This document shows positions 44,528-53,331 of a DNA stretch of 64,000 nucleotides, piece after piece (positions within the stretch are counted from its first letter, which is position 1; every line of letters begins with the position of its first letter). A program made the translations under genes and the position numbers. The notes under the pieces are model-generated. The model worked only from the letters and a program-made list of their open reading frames with translations. It was not told the DNA's origin and did no database searches. This stretch comes from Capronia americana (taxonomy: Eukaryota; Ascomycota; Eurotiomycetes; Chaetothyriales; Herpotrichiellaceae). The stretch covers positions 1,736,001 through 1,800,000 of the forward strand of contig JADWQD010000004.1 in assembly GCA_016110215.1 (NCBI GenBank), read 5' to 3'.

Positions 44528-46399
44528 TCAACCACGATCGTTCGCCCAATCTTGGATGCGCCTCTCTTCGCCCTGGTCCATACCGCCTGGACCATCTTCC
44601 GGTGCCTCAGCAGCGGCTGTCCTTCGCCTCCCGGTACCTCTTCGCCGTGGTCTTCGGGCTTCACCTTGTCCCTCAGCGGGATCCCCCACGCGTCCCTGGC
44701 CGAGCAATTCCAGCATCTGCTCCATCTGCAAGGGCATACCAGGCAGCTGATTTTCTCTGCCCATGACGAACCCGTTGAGCAGGTCGCGGGCAGCTCGATT
44801 CGCTTGAGCGTAATTCGCCGTCAATGCTTCTCTCGCCTGCTGGATGAAATTCTGATTCATGTGATGATCTGCTGCGTTGCCGAGGCCGAATGGTGCGTCG
44901 GCGTCGTCGCCACCGAGTTGCTGCATCCGGCGTGCAAGCTCTTCATCTCGGTGGATCTGGTCTCTCCTCCTGTCGACCTCTTGCTGCCGCCGTGCCGGAT
45001 CTCCCAGGTGCGCATCGATAGCTTCGTAGTTAAACCAGGGGCAGTCGCACGACTTCCACTTCATCCCACACACCATGCAAAACTCGGCTGTGCAGCGACA
45101 CGTCATATGGTTGCAACCTTCCTTGAGCTCCACCATAGCATGACAGCTATAACACCTCTGCCAGCCCTTCTCCTTGGCTGTTTCAATAAATGCTTTCGTC
45201 TCCGGGTCTTTGGGACATTCCCGAGTAGTGTGCATCTTCTGGGAACATATGGCGCATACTTTCAGCTTGCACTGCTTGCAACGTCCAACTTTGCGGCCGT
45301 TCTCGATAGCGATGTAGTGTGGTTTAATCCAGGCGCCGCATTTCCGACCCGGGCAATATATCCTGTTCTTGGTCTTGTACTCTTGAAACTTCCGATTCCA
45401 CAACACCTTGAACTTGTCATCGAAGAGCTTCTCTACATGCTTGAGGTCGATATGCTGGTCTGTACAACATCGCGGGGGCATATGCGCCGGGTCGGTAACG
45501 GACATGGTGAAGATGCGTCTGAGGCAGGAGTTGCACATGCGATGTTTGCAGGGAAGGAGGGCGGATCGAGCAATCGGGATGTCATCGGCGCCGCATGTCA
45601 GACAAGATACTTTCTTCTGCGGCGCCGGTTTGGGAGGCAACAGCCCACCGAACAGAGTGGATGTCCTCCTCGTTGTTGTTGTGGCTTCTGACGCTTTCGC
45701 TGTGCTCACCTCAGTCTTGGCCTTTATGGTTGTTGCACTCCTCTTGATCTCAGGGCGATGCGATTTCTCAACCACAGACGAGCCCCGACGTGGTGTTGGC
45801 TTGGGTGCGTCCGCACAGTTTTCGTCAAATCTGTAAACTACCTTCCGTCTGACGGGCTCGGTATGCCGGCGCTCTGGCGCAGGCCGCCTCTCTTCTGCTT
45901 TCCTAGGGGATGCATCATCGGTGTTTGTTTTCCGCTTAGAGGCAGACCTCTGTGCTGCGTCTCCCGCGGGCGTTCTTTCGGATCTGCTATAAACGTAGCC
46001 GCCGTCGTCATCATCTTGGTGCGTATGTCTGCGACTCGTCTCTGTCCGTTTGGTCGCCCGCCGCTGGTTTTTTGGATCGTCCGGGTCGCGAACAACGGCT
46101 GGCGTAACCCTAGCCGGCCTCTCTTTTTCGTCGCCCGCCTGCGCTACCGTCTTTGTCCGCTTCACGTATTCGTACTTCATGTCTCTCCGTCTCTCGTCAG
46201 GATCTTTGGCTATATATGCGAGTCTGGCCTCTCGGAGCGCATGGATGTCGGCAGGATGGTCGGTGGTGGCGGTAGTTTTCGTCGCGGCACTGTCATCCTC
46301 GGACCTTTTGCGTGACTTAGATGTTTCGGTGTCACCATGTTTGCGACGACGTGACTTCGTCCTCCTCGACTCGTCCTCACCCATAACTGCCTTCTTCAT
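44528..46399 (-). CDS. RBR-type (RING-IBR-RING) E3 ubiquitin ligase
   Basis: Single exon, 623 aa from the ATG at 46399. The same frame has ATGs at 46384 and, 92 codons upstream, at 46675, but the upstream part looks like translated leader. The N-terminal ~260 residues are Arg/Ser/Lys-rich and disordered. The RBR core follows: RING1 (VSCLTCGADDI, LPCKHRMCNSCLRRIF, PRCC), IBR (NRIYCPGRKCGAWI, GRCKQCKLKVCAICSQKMH) and RING2 (RCYSCHAMVELKEGCNHMTC, CTAEFCMVCGMKW). RBR ligases pass ubiquitin through a thioester on a RING2 Cys; here the Cys in NHMTC fits. The tail includes a Glu/Arg-rich helix (RRDQIHRDEELARRMQQL). Cellular substrate unknown; belongs to the abundant fungal IBR-finger group. Confidence 0.88.
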   Translation of the reverse strand: MKKAVMGEDESRRTKSRRRKHGDTETSKSRKRSEDDSAATKTTATTDHPADIHALREARLAYIAKDPDERRRDMKYEYVKRTKTVAQAGDEKERPARVTPAVVRDPDDPKNQRRATKRTETSRRHTHQDDDDGGYVYSRSERTPAGDAAQRSASKRKTNTDDASPRKAEERRPAPERRHTEPVRRKVVYRFDENCADAPKPTPRRGSSVVEKSHRPEIKRSATTIKAKTEVSTAKASEATTTTRRTSTLFGGLLPPKPAPQKKVSCLTCGADDIPIARSALLPCKHRMCNSCLRRIFTMSVTDPAHMPPRCCTDQHIDLKHVEKLFDDKFKVLWNRKFQEYKTKNRIYCPGRKCGAWIKPHYIAIENGRKVGRCKQCKLKVCAICSQKMHTTRECPKDPETKAFIETAKEKGWQRCYSCHAMVELKEGCNHMTCRCTAEFCMVCGMKWKSCDCPWFNYEAIDAHLGDPARRQQEVDRRRDQIHRDEELARRMQQLGGDDADAPFGLGNAADHHMNQNFIQQAREALTANYAQANRAARDLLNGFVMGRENQLPGMPLQMEQMLELLGQGRVGDPAEGQGEARRPRRRGTGRRRTAAAEAPEDGPGGMDQGEERRIQDWANDRG

Positions 46400-47086
46400 A
46401 TGCCAGCAAATCCAGCTCGGGTGACCAGCGCGATGGTGTGAGCGCTTTGGGCCGCGAATGTCATGGCAGAAGCCAATCAACCGGTGGGGCAAACGAGCGG
46501 CATTTGACTGGGGTGACAAGAGGGTTGGCGAGCACTCAAATCCATGTGCAGCAGGGCGACATCTTCTGGATTCGTTGGCGGCATACGCTTGTCTGTGAGC
46601 GAGGCACCCAATCGTGGCAAGCCACGCTGGCCACTCGTTCTTCTTTTGAGGAATAGCCTGCGGTAACAAATCCATATTCCTGTAGCCTTGGCCGGATGAT
46701 TCCTGATGCGATCATTGGCTGATCGCATAAAAATATTTCCGTCCCGTGACCTGATATCAAGGTCGTTGCGGCGTATCCCACCAATTCTTAATGGTTCTTC
46801 AGGAGTCGAATGAGCATTTCTGGCGCCACAGCTGTCGTGCATCGATATCCTTGCGCGTCGTGCCTCCGGCTCCTCAGTTAGGATGGCTACCATAGCACTG
46901 CGACCGGCCTCATGACCATGATAGTCTTTAACGCGCCCTTTGACAACGGGCTTCTACTTTCGAAGCGACTTCGACTTCTTCACATGAAACGGACGATTCA
47001 ACCGAAGTCCTCTCACCTTAGACTCACCTAGATCAGATTCAAGGCTTCCATCCTCAGTCCCCTGGCAGAGTCGTAATCAGTTTGCC
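46400..47086. promoter_or_regulatory. Divergent region, RBR ligase / ammonia-lyase
   Basis: Opposite start codons flank this stretch. The RBR frame remains open to 46675, so part may be coding if the upstream ATG is used. No defined sites assigned. Confidence 0.45.
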
Positions 47087-48214
47087 ATGTCAAGCTCAAC
47101 GCTCTACACCAATCCTTCCGCCAAGTCATGGACTTGTTCGTACAAGACAGATATAAGTCTAGCTCAAGCCTTTCATAGACGGCTTCCGGGTTATGAGCAG
47201 ACACCACTTGTGCCTCTACATGACCTTGCGAAGACACTGGGTATTGGTGGCATTTTTGTCAAAGATGAAAGCAGTCGACTTGGCTTGCCAGCCTTCAAAA
47301 TCCTCGGAGCCTCGTGGGGAACATTCCGCGCAATAGCCGAACAAACGGGCCTGTCGCTGGATGCAAGCCTGGAAAAAGTGTCAGAACTAGCGAGAAATGC
47401 TGGGACAGTTCTCTTCGCTGCCACGGAAGGAAACCATGGCCGTGCGGTTGCACGAATGGGAAAGATTCTAGAAATTCCTACCCACATCTTTATGTCGAGG
47501 TTCGCCGACGAAGAAACATGCAAGAAGATTGAAAGCGAAGGTGCAAAAGTTACGGTCATCCATGGCAACTACGATGATGCCGTCGCCACTGCCTTTGCGG
47601 AATCGGAGAAGGTGTCAACTGGGTTGCTCATTCAGGACAATGCTTTCGATGGATATGAACAGATTCCGGCCTGGATCGTCGAAGGCTATTCAACCCTTTT
47701 GTTTGAGGTTCAGCAACAGCTTGAGGCACGAGGCCTCCGGGCAACCACGATTGTCACCCCGATTGGTGTCGGTTCGCTCGGTCATGCCGTTGTTGCTTAC
47801 TGCAAGTCCAGCGGTCGGCAGATTAGTGTGTTCACAGTTGAGCCCGAGACAGCTGCATGCTTACACCAGAACCTCAGGGCTGGTGAATGGAGCACAATCG
47901 ACACATCAGCTACCATAATGAACGGTATGAATTGTGGGACCGTCTCACCTATCTCCTGGCCAGCCCTTTCAAAAGGCGTCGATGCAAGTATCACTGTGTC
48001 GGACCTGGAATGTCACGAATCAGTCCAGTACATGCAGTTCTGCGGCATTAATGCCGGCCCCTGCGGAGGAGCAACCCTGGCGGCGATCAAGAAGGCGGCC
48101 TCGGCGGCATTGATATCGAGAGATACATTGAACAATTCTGTTATTGTTTTGCTGAATACTGAGGGTGCTAGAGCCTACACTCTGCCCCATCCCAGCCTGG
48201 GCCCGAAGGCGTAA
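47087..48214 (+). CDS. Diaminopropionate ammonia-lyase-like PLP enzyme
   Basis: Single exon, 375 aa. A fold-type II PLP enzyme of the tryptophan synthase beta superfamily. The PLP lysine is in FVKDESSRLGLPAFKILGAS (Lys ~71). TEGNHGRAVARMGKILEI is the conserved Asn-containing loop, and TIVTPIGVGSLGHAVV is the Gly-rich phosphate-binding loop. NAFDGYEQIPAWIVEGYSTL and MNGMNCGTVSPISWP are characteristic of diaminopropionate ammonia-lyase (DpaL), which converts 2,3-diaminopropionate to pyruvate and ammonia. Fungal members of this family are common but few are assayed; threonine dehydratase-like activity is an alternative. It stands alone; no transporter or regulator of amino-acid use adjoins it except LEU2 across the RBR gene. 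Confidence 0.88.
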   Translation: MSSSTLYTNPSAKSWTCSYKTDISLAQAFHRRLPGYEQTPLVPLHDLAKTLGIGGIFVKDESSRLGLPAFKILGASWGTFRAIAEQTGLSLDASLEKVSELARNAGTVLFAATEGNHGRAVARMGKILEIPTHIFMSRFADEETCKKIESEGAKVTVIHGNYDDAVATAFAESEKVSTGLLIQDNAFDGYEQIPAWIVEGYSTLLFEVQQQLEARGLRATTIVTPIGVGSLGHAVVAYCKSSGRQISVFTVEPETAACLHQNLRAGEWSTIDTSATIMNGMNCGTVSPISWPALSKGVDASITVSDLECHESVQYMQFCGINAGPCGGATLAAIKKAASAALISRDTLNNSVIVLLNTEGARAYTLPHPSLGPKA

Positions 48215-49803
48215 GACCGACCAGGGTTGTGACGATGGACGATATCAGGCTGTCAACTTAACCCAATGATGGCGGGCCCCGGGGGTGTAAAGATGGTGAG
48301 CCGCCACTGCTCCTGGTGCTTCTGGTCTGCGGAAAGCGTGTGCTCCCATCCCATCCATATATGCTGGTGATGGCCTCCTGTATCCGGCCGACCTGTGGTC
48401 AGATGGCGTCCCAAGTCCCATTGCTGATTCGAACTGGGTGTGCCCTTCAATCAGACATTCTGCATTCCGTGAACGATGTTGCAGCGCTTTCTCAGGCGAG
48501 TGGAAAGTGCAGATAAGGCTGCCAGCGATGTAGGAAGATAAGAGCAATAAAAATCTTCTTACCATCCAGGCCAAAATATCAGATCGGCAGGCGAGTCAAG
48601 AAACTCTGAAGCTTGAGGCAGTCAAGAGGTGAACTGTTCAAATCGAAGGAATTTTGCGCGACAGATTCGCATCCTATGCACATCACCAACAAGCCACGAG
48701 GCTATTTATCAATTTCTTACAGGTCTGTGGTGTCAGCTTTCGCTTGCCGAAGCAGTTGCTCGATCGCTATTTGTACAGCCTTTTTGACAAAATTGCAGCT
48801 ACTGATGGAAGTTCCCTTGACGCCTACTTCCGTTCTTACTCACGGTGTGTGTCTCGCATGCGTTTTTCTCTCCATTAGTTGCATTCATTTCTCCTAATAA
48901 AACTCGACCACAAGCGCCGCAATGACTCTAGGGTCAGCGAGGACCCAGTGACAGCTGAAGAAAAGGAAGAAGACAAAACAATCACGGGTGCACAAAAGAG
49001 TGCGGCAAGGAAGCCAGACGAGACAGATAATTCGACAACGTCGGCGCCCATCGACGAAGTTTCTATTACAGCAGAGCCTGCAGCCGCTCACGATGAGAAA
49101 CTGGCTCTCGTTTTCCAGCTATTACGCAGCCAGAGGATTTGGGCTTGGGTCAGATGGAGGAAGAAAGGCGGAAAGCCCGACGGACAGTAGCTTGTGCTAC
49201 GAACAATGCCAGGGTTTAAGGAGATGGATGCCGTTTCGGCGACATCATTGCATCATGATGTTGGAAAGAAAGTCAACGACCGCTCTCAATCGAACTATCC
49301 CAGCACCCATCCAACACCCCACCCGCACCTGCAGCCGAACATGAACTCGCACTCACACGGGTCGCGGAAACAGAAATGGACAAGGTCATGCGCATAAAGC
49401 TAGATCGAATTAACGCACAATACAACAAAGATTCACGATTGGTAAACTGGGCGGGCTCAAATTGGAACAACGCGCCGTAAAGGCACAAAGCAAGCTATTC
49501 CGCAAGACAAAGGACACCTCCAGGAATAGACAACACAGCTAGAAGTCCTTTCTTTACCATGGCCACGGGCCATGCTTCGAATTAAACCAGCCGCAGTTTC
49601 ACTGTCAGATATTCTGGCCCTTCGAACACTAACAAGACTATGGTACGTATGTATATACTTGCATCTCAGACTTCCGGTCCCGGCTGTAAGTCCATCCGTC
49701 CCTCCCATGAATCGCTCACCTGCAAAGTCATTACGGTGCTGTATCCCCGAACTTGACACGCATTCGTGAAGCCAGCCCAGCCGACCCAGTCCATACAGCC
49801 AAG
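48215..49803. other. Intergenic with one doubtful coding region
   Basis: About 1.6 kb between the ammonia-lyase and the secreted-protein gene. The only coding-like part is at 48633-49190 (separate entry). Confidence 0.5.
48633..49190 (+). pseudogene. Doubtful gene or remnant, one stop in frame
   Basis: One frame is open from 48633 to a TAG at 48876-48878 and again to 49190. The first part reads YAHHQQATRLFINFLQ and RLPKQLLDRYLYSLFDKIAA, protein-like and helical; the second is hydrophilic (DPVTAEEKEEDKTITGAQKS) and ends VFQLLRSQRIWAWVRW. A weak intron (48849-48914) would remove the stop in phase. No ATG begins the first part. Unrecognised; either an incomplete gene model or a decayed gene. 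Confidence 0.3.
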
Positions 49804-50283
49804 ATGCCCCCGTTCTTGTTATCCCTCTTCCTTTCCCTCCTCCCTGTCCTCCTTGCCCACCCACACCCGCATCCCATTCCCGACCTCCCTCGTAGCAAGC
49901 CCGGCCAATGCACCACCCCGGGCCAATTCATCTGCCTAACCACCACGTCCTTCGCAATCTGCGACGCCACCCTGACAGGCCCAATCCAGTACCTTGGACT
50001 CGGTGATCCGCGATGCGACAGTCTACGATCCACTCCCGCCCTCTCGCCAGCCGACACGCAGCACGCGAGTCCCACGCCGACCGCGCCGCCGCCGGCAGCA
50101 AAGCCCCCTCCGCAAGCGAAGACGGCGACCCCGCCGCCGCCGCCGCCGCCCCAGCAAATGAGTCTCCTCCCCATGGGAGTGAAGTCCGCAGCGCAAAGCG
50201 ACCACGCGACGACCAAGACCACGACCTCGGAAAACTCCAGGCCGTCGGATTGTGGGTTCTGGGGGAACAGTCCATGCTTGTGA
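49804..50283 (+). CDS. Small secreted Cys- and Pro-rich protein
   Basis: Single exon, 159 aa from the ATG at 49804; a more upstream start in the same frame would place the signal peptide internally. The N-terminus PPFLLSLFLSLLPVLLAHP is a clear signal peptide. The mature part has four Cys in a compact block (GQCTTPGQFICLTTTSFAIC, then GLGDPRC), a Thr/Pro/Ala-rich linker with eight prolines encoded by a CCG/CCC run near 50131-50152, and two Cys at the very end (SDCGFWGNSPC). Six Cys imply three disulfides. The block resembles small fungal carbohydrate-binding or effector-like modules, but I cannot place it in a named family. Probably cell wall or extracellular. Confidence 0.65.
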   Translation: MPPFLLSLFLSLLPVLLAHPHPHPIPDLPRSKPGQCTTPGQFICLTTTSFAICDATLTGPIQYLGLGDPRCDSLRSTPALSPADTQHASPTPTAPPPAAKPPPQAKTATPPPPPPPQQMSLLPMGVKSAAQSDHATTKTTTSENSRPSDCGFWGNSPCL

Positions 50284-51804
50284 GTGGCGTGGCGTGGCGT
50301 GGCGGCCGGTAGGTTTGCGTCCGGCCCCCGGGGTTTCAAATTCCGGCACAGGTGTCCTGTATCGGGGGCTCGCGTGTTCCAAGGTGTACACGTACATACG
50401 TGCGATCTGTGCTTGTGCTTGTGTAGGTGTAGGTGTATGTGTATGTTTGAACTGAGTGGGGACTCGCTCGCTCGCCGGACGGTACAACTCAATTCCCTTG
50501 GACGTGCGTACCATGCATAAAGGTAGGTAAGTATAGTAACGGCAGGAGCAGGAGTAGTACCAATAGCAGAGACGAGCTACTACAAGGTACAGTTGTTATT
50601 CATCCCGAGAGATCGACGTCCACTGATCGCAGACGGCACACAGACGAAGGCCCTCACCTCGCGCGAACGCCACTGACCTCGGCCCATGTGAGGTGAGAAC
50701 GGCGACACGAGTCCTATTATATACTACAATAGTGCCACTGTACATAAGTACATACGCACATAAGCACATCTTCGAAGCGCCATTCATCGCGCGCGGCTTC
50801 TGTGATTGCTCTTGCTTGGCCTATCTTGCGAGGTACATTTATTCTTTCTCCGGCGCGTGCACCTTGAACCCGTGTGTGCGGTAGTGTGGGATGTCGAATG
50901 TGCAATGTTTTCCCATCTACGAGTAAGTAGGCATACTGTATCTAGCGCCGCTCTCTTAGCTAACGAACCAGGAGTGCGACCAGATCAAATCACAGGCAGC
51001 CTTTTTCGCCCGCAATGCTAGCTCCAGCTCAAGATTCAGGAACATCCACCAAGGCAAGGCATTTCCAGGTCTGAGCTTGAGCACGCTATGTGCGACGGTC
51101 CTTGGACTGTACTTTGATCGTCGTGGTCATCTGCCTTGGTTGTGAAGCTGGCGGAGTCGAATGCATAAATGCTGCTTCATCGAATTGCCTTTTTGATGAG
51201 CGTGTTCTCCAGCGAACGCCTAAGCTTGCGTGACTCCCATGCGGATTGTTCTAGAAGTACCAGTATGAGTACCAGTACCTGCACTTCCCGCTGTCCCAGT
51301 AGACGTTTCAACTGCCCTGTCTTCCTGCCGTGCTGCGATGCTGCCAGTGATGTTGAGCCGAATCAAAACACACTTCGCGAATGTGAAACGTGTGGAGGCC
51401 CGCGCGACGTCCGCATGATGTCGTGGGAGGTGAAATGTTCGCGGTGTGCTGAAAATAAGGTGAACGGTTGGTAAAAGGAAAGGGCGGTGAAAATGGCCCT
51501 CACTGGTGTGGCTGGAAGTGAACCGCTCCTCCATTCGCGGAACTGCGATGAGCGTTTCCACCAAGGTCCCGCCCGCATGGCTTGAAGCAGGCGGCTGCTC
51601 GCAGGAGATACGAACGAGGGCGATGATGAGGAGTATCATGAGAGGAGGTACTGAGAATCCGAAAGTGAGCCTAGTCAAGAGGTGGACCTCACTTCAGAGT
51701 GAGCGAGAGAGAGTCAGCAAAGTGAAATGTGGGCAAGATGCTGGCTTCGGTGTCCCATGGCGCGGCGAGCTGTGGACAGTCGGAAAATCCAACTCCCGTC
51801 TTCC
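50284..51804. other. Intergenic, about 1.5 kb
   Basis: Downstream regions of the secreted-protein gene and the convergent BTB gene. Several 100-150 codon frames exist, none with recognisable features. A TGTAGGTGTA-type GT-rich repeat lies near 50410-50445. Confidence 0.5.
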
Positions 51805-52506
51805 TCAGTCAATGGTGTAAACTGCCATCGATGACCAGTCCTCTGACACGGTTGTGGCCGAGTGTTCTCGCTTCAATCGCTTCGGACCACGCCCCATTTG
51901 CATGGAGGACAACCTAAGGTCGGTGAGATGTTCCATCAACTTCAACATGGCCTTGGGGTCGTTCTCCAGTTCTTCGACAAGCCCCGGATCGACCTCTTTC
52001 GTGTACATGTTCCAGCCGTGGCGTCGAAGATCACCAGCTAGATTATCCAGGAGCACCTTCTTCAGACCACAGCAGTCGGGAAGCCCTGCTTCTCTCAGAA
52101 TCTTGAGATAGCTGTGATGCGAAAAGGCGGTTTCGATGTCTTGCAGGAAATATTTGTGGAACATGTCCTCGATTCGCCTCTGCAGGTCAGAAAACATGTA
52201 TTTGTCTGCGACGATGTAGAGTAAGACGGCATCCGTCAGTGACGGCTTGGAGTCATGAGACGCGATTTTCGGCCGATGATATTCGAGTTGACCGGTGTAG
52301 AGCCAGGAGAGAATCCGTTCCATTTGCTCGGGTGCGTCTTCTGGAAAGTGCATCTCTTGAGTCAGCCCCTCTCTGAATTGAAAGGACCGCTGGAACCAGC
52401 ATGATTTTTCGAGAATTGCCCGGTGAGCAGTGAGGACCTTGCCGTCGACAATGAGTTTAAAGATTGGTGAGCCGAAGATGCTGCCGTGGTTTTCTGAAGC
52501 GGCCAT
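51805..52506 (-). CDS. BTB/POZ domain protein
   Basis: Single exon, 233 aa. I start at MAASENHGSIFGS, the usual start position for this fungal family; the frame continues eight codons upstream without an ATG. BTB blocks: SPIFKLIVDGKVLTAHRAIL, FREGLTQEMHFPEDAPEQME and ILSWLYTGQLEY, then a long helical part with LLYIVADKYMFSDLQRRIED typical of fungal BTB proteins. The C-terminus holds a basic PKRLKRE cluster, a possible nuclear signal. It differs from the 21-kb BTB protein in lacking introns and the Ser-rich N-terminus, so the two are not a recent duplicate. Role unknown; Cul3 adaptor function is only an inference. Confidence 0.85.
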   Translation of the reverse strand: MAASENHGSIFGSPIFKLIVDGKVLTAHRAILEKSCWFQRSFQFREGLTQEMHFPEDAPEQMERILSWLYTGQLEYHRPKIASHDSKPSLTDAVLLYIVADKYMFSDLQRRIEDMFHKYFLQDIETAFSHHSYLKILREAGLPDCCGLKKVLLDNLAGDLRRHGWNMYTKEVDPGLVEELENDPKAMLKLMEHLTDLRLSSMQMGRGPKRLKREHSATTVSEDWSSMAVYTID

Positions 52507-53331
52507 AGTCTGCTGGCCTCGCCGCTGCAACGTGATGGGTATTATTTATGTGTCTTGGCGAATGAAGCGAGACCGAGGAAGCCGTCAGTTGTGCAGGAGA
52601 GACGACTGAACGATGACGCGCTTGGAGGAACACGGAGAGAGTTGGGAGCAAGTTGGCGAGACCACTTGAACCTCAAACGCGCAGGGAGTCACGGAGTGAA
52701 ACAGGGCGATTACAAGTGGCACGGTTCTATCCCACCATTGTCACGACTCAAAGGACGGTAAGATATGCATCTGTTAGGTACGTAGCCTCGTAGCACTGAT
52801 AACTCACGCGTGGACTCGACGGGACTCGTACTAATGTCTCTAGCGCAGCCTTATTAGTACATGCTAAAACTGCGTGCGCGTATCCTAGAGTGTCCTGTGC
52901 GGGATGCGGGGTAGCGTCGGTGGACCCGAGAACCGTGCAGCTGATGTTCGGCATGCATCACACAGGACTCCATCGAACACGCGTAGCCCAAGTCTTGCAT
53001 TGACATTACTTATTTGGTGCAGTGTCTATCCAAGTGCAACCTCCGTCAGAAGGCGCCACGGTCAGCTTGTTGCTTCCCAACAAACTGTTCGGTCGCCGCA
53101 TATGGTCTTTGTCTGCCCGAAATCCAGTCTCCAGTGCCATTCACGCGTCAAAACTCGGCCCTGAAACTTTTGTCGTAAAATCTGAGACTATAGCCCGACC
53201 ACCTGCTGCTATGAAGCGGTGGAGAGAGGTAGATCCAAGCGCCCCATGTGCCTTTACGAAGCATATACCCCATGTTGCGCCGAAACTCCTGGCTCGAACG
53301 ACTTTAGGCGCATTTCAACGACTAACTTCTG
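52507..53331. other. Intergenic, about 0.8 kb
   Basis: Upstream of the BTB gene and downstream of the 1654-residue protein gene. Nothing specific seen. Confidence 0.5.

Noticed and set aside
44411..45691. 426-codon plus-strand open frame
   Set aside because: It lies wholly antisense to the Cys-rich RBR ligase gene, has no family-like motifs, and arises from codon bias of the real gene.
42603..48214. Possible secondary-metabolite cluster (ABC-C, LEU2, ammonia-lyase, LaeA-like gene nearby)
   Set aside because: No polyketide synthase, peptide synthetase, terpene synthase, P450 or pathway-specific transcription factor in the window; the members are ordinary stand-alone genes.
48405..48450. tRNA-like B-box (GTTCGAATC on the minus strand)
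   Set aside because: No complementary T-arm, acceptor stem or A-box around it.
49457..49864. 135-codon minus-strand frame near the secreted-protein gene
   Set aside because: Gly-rich antisense of the signal-peptide region; no support.
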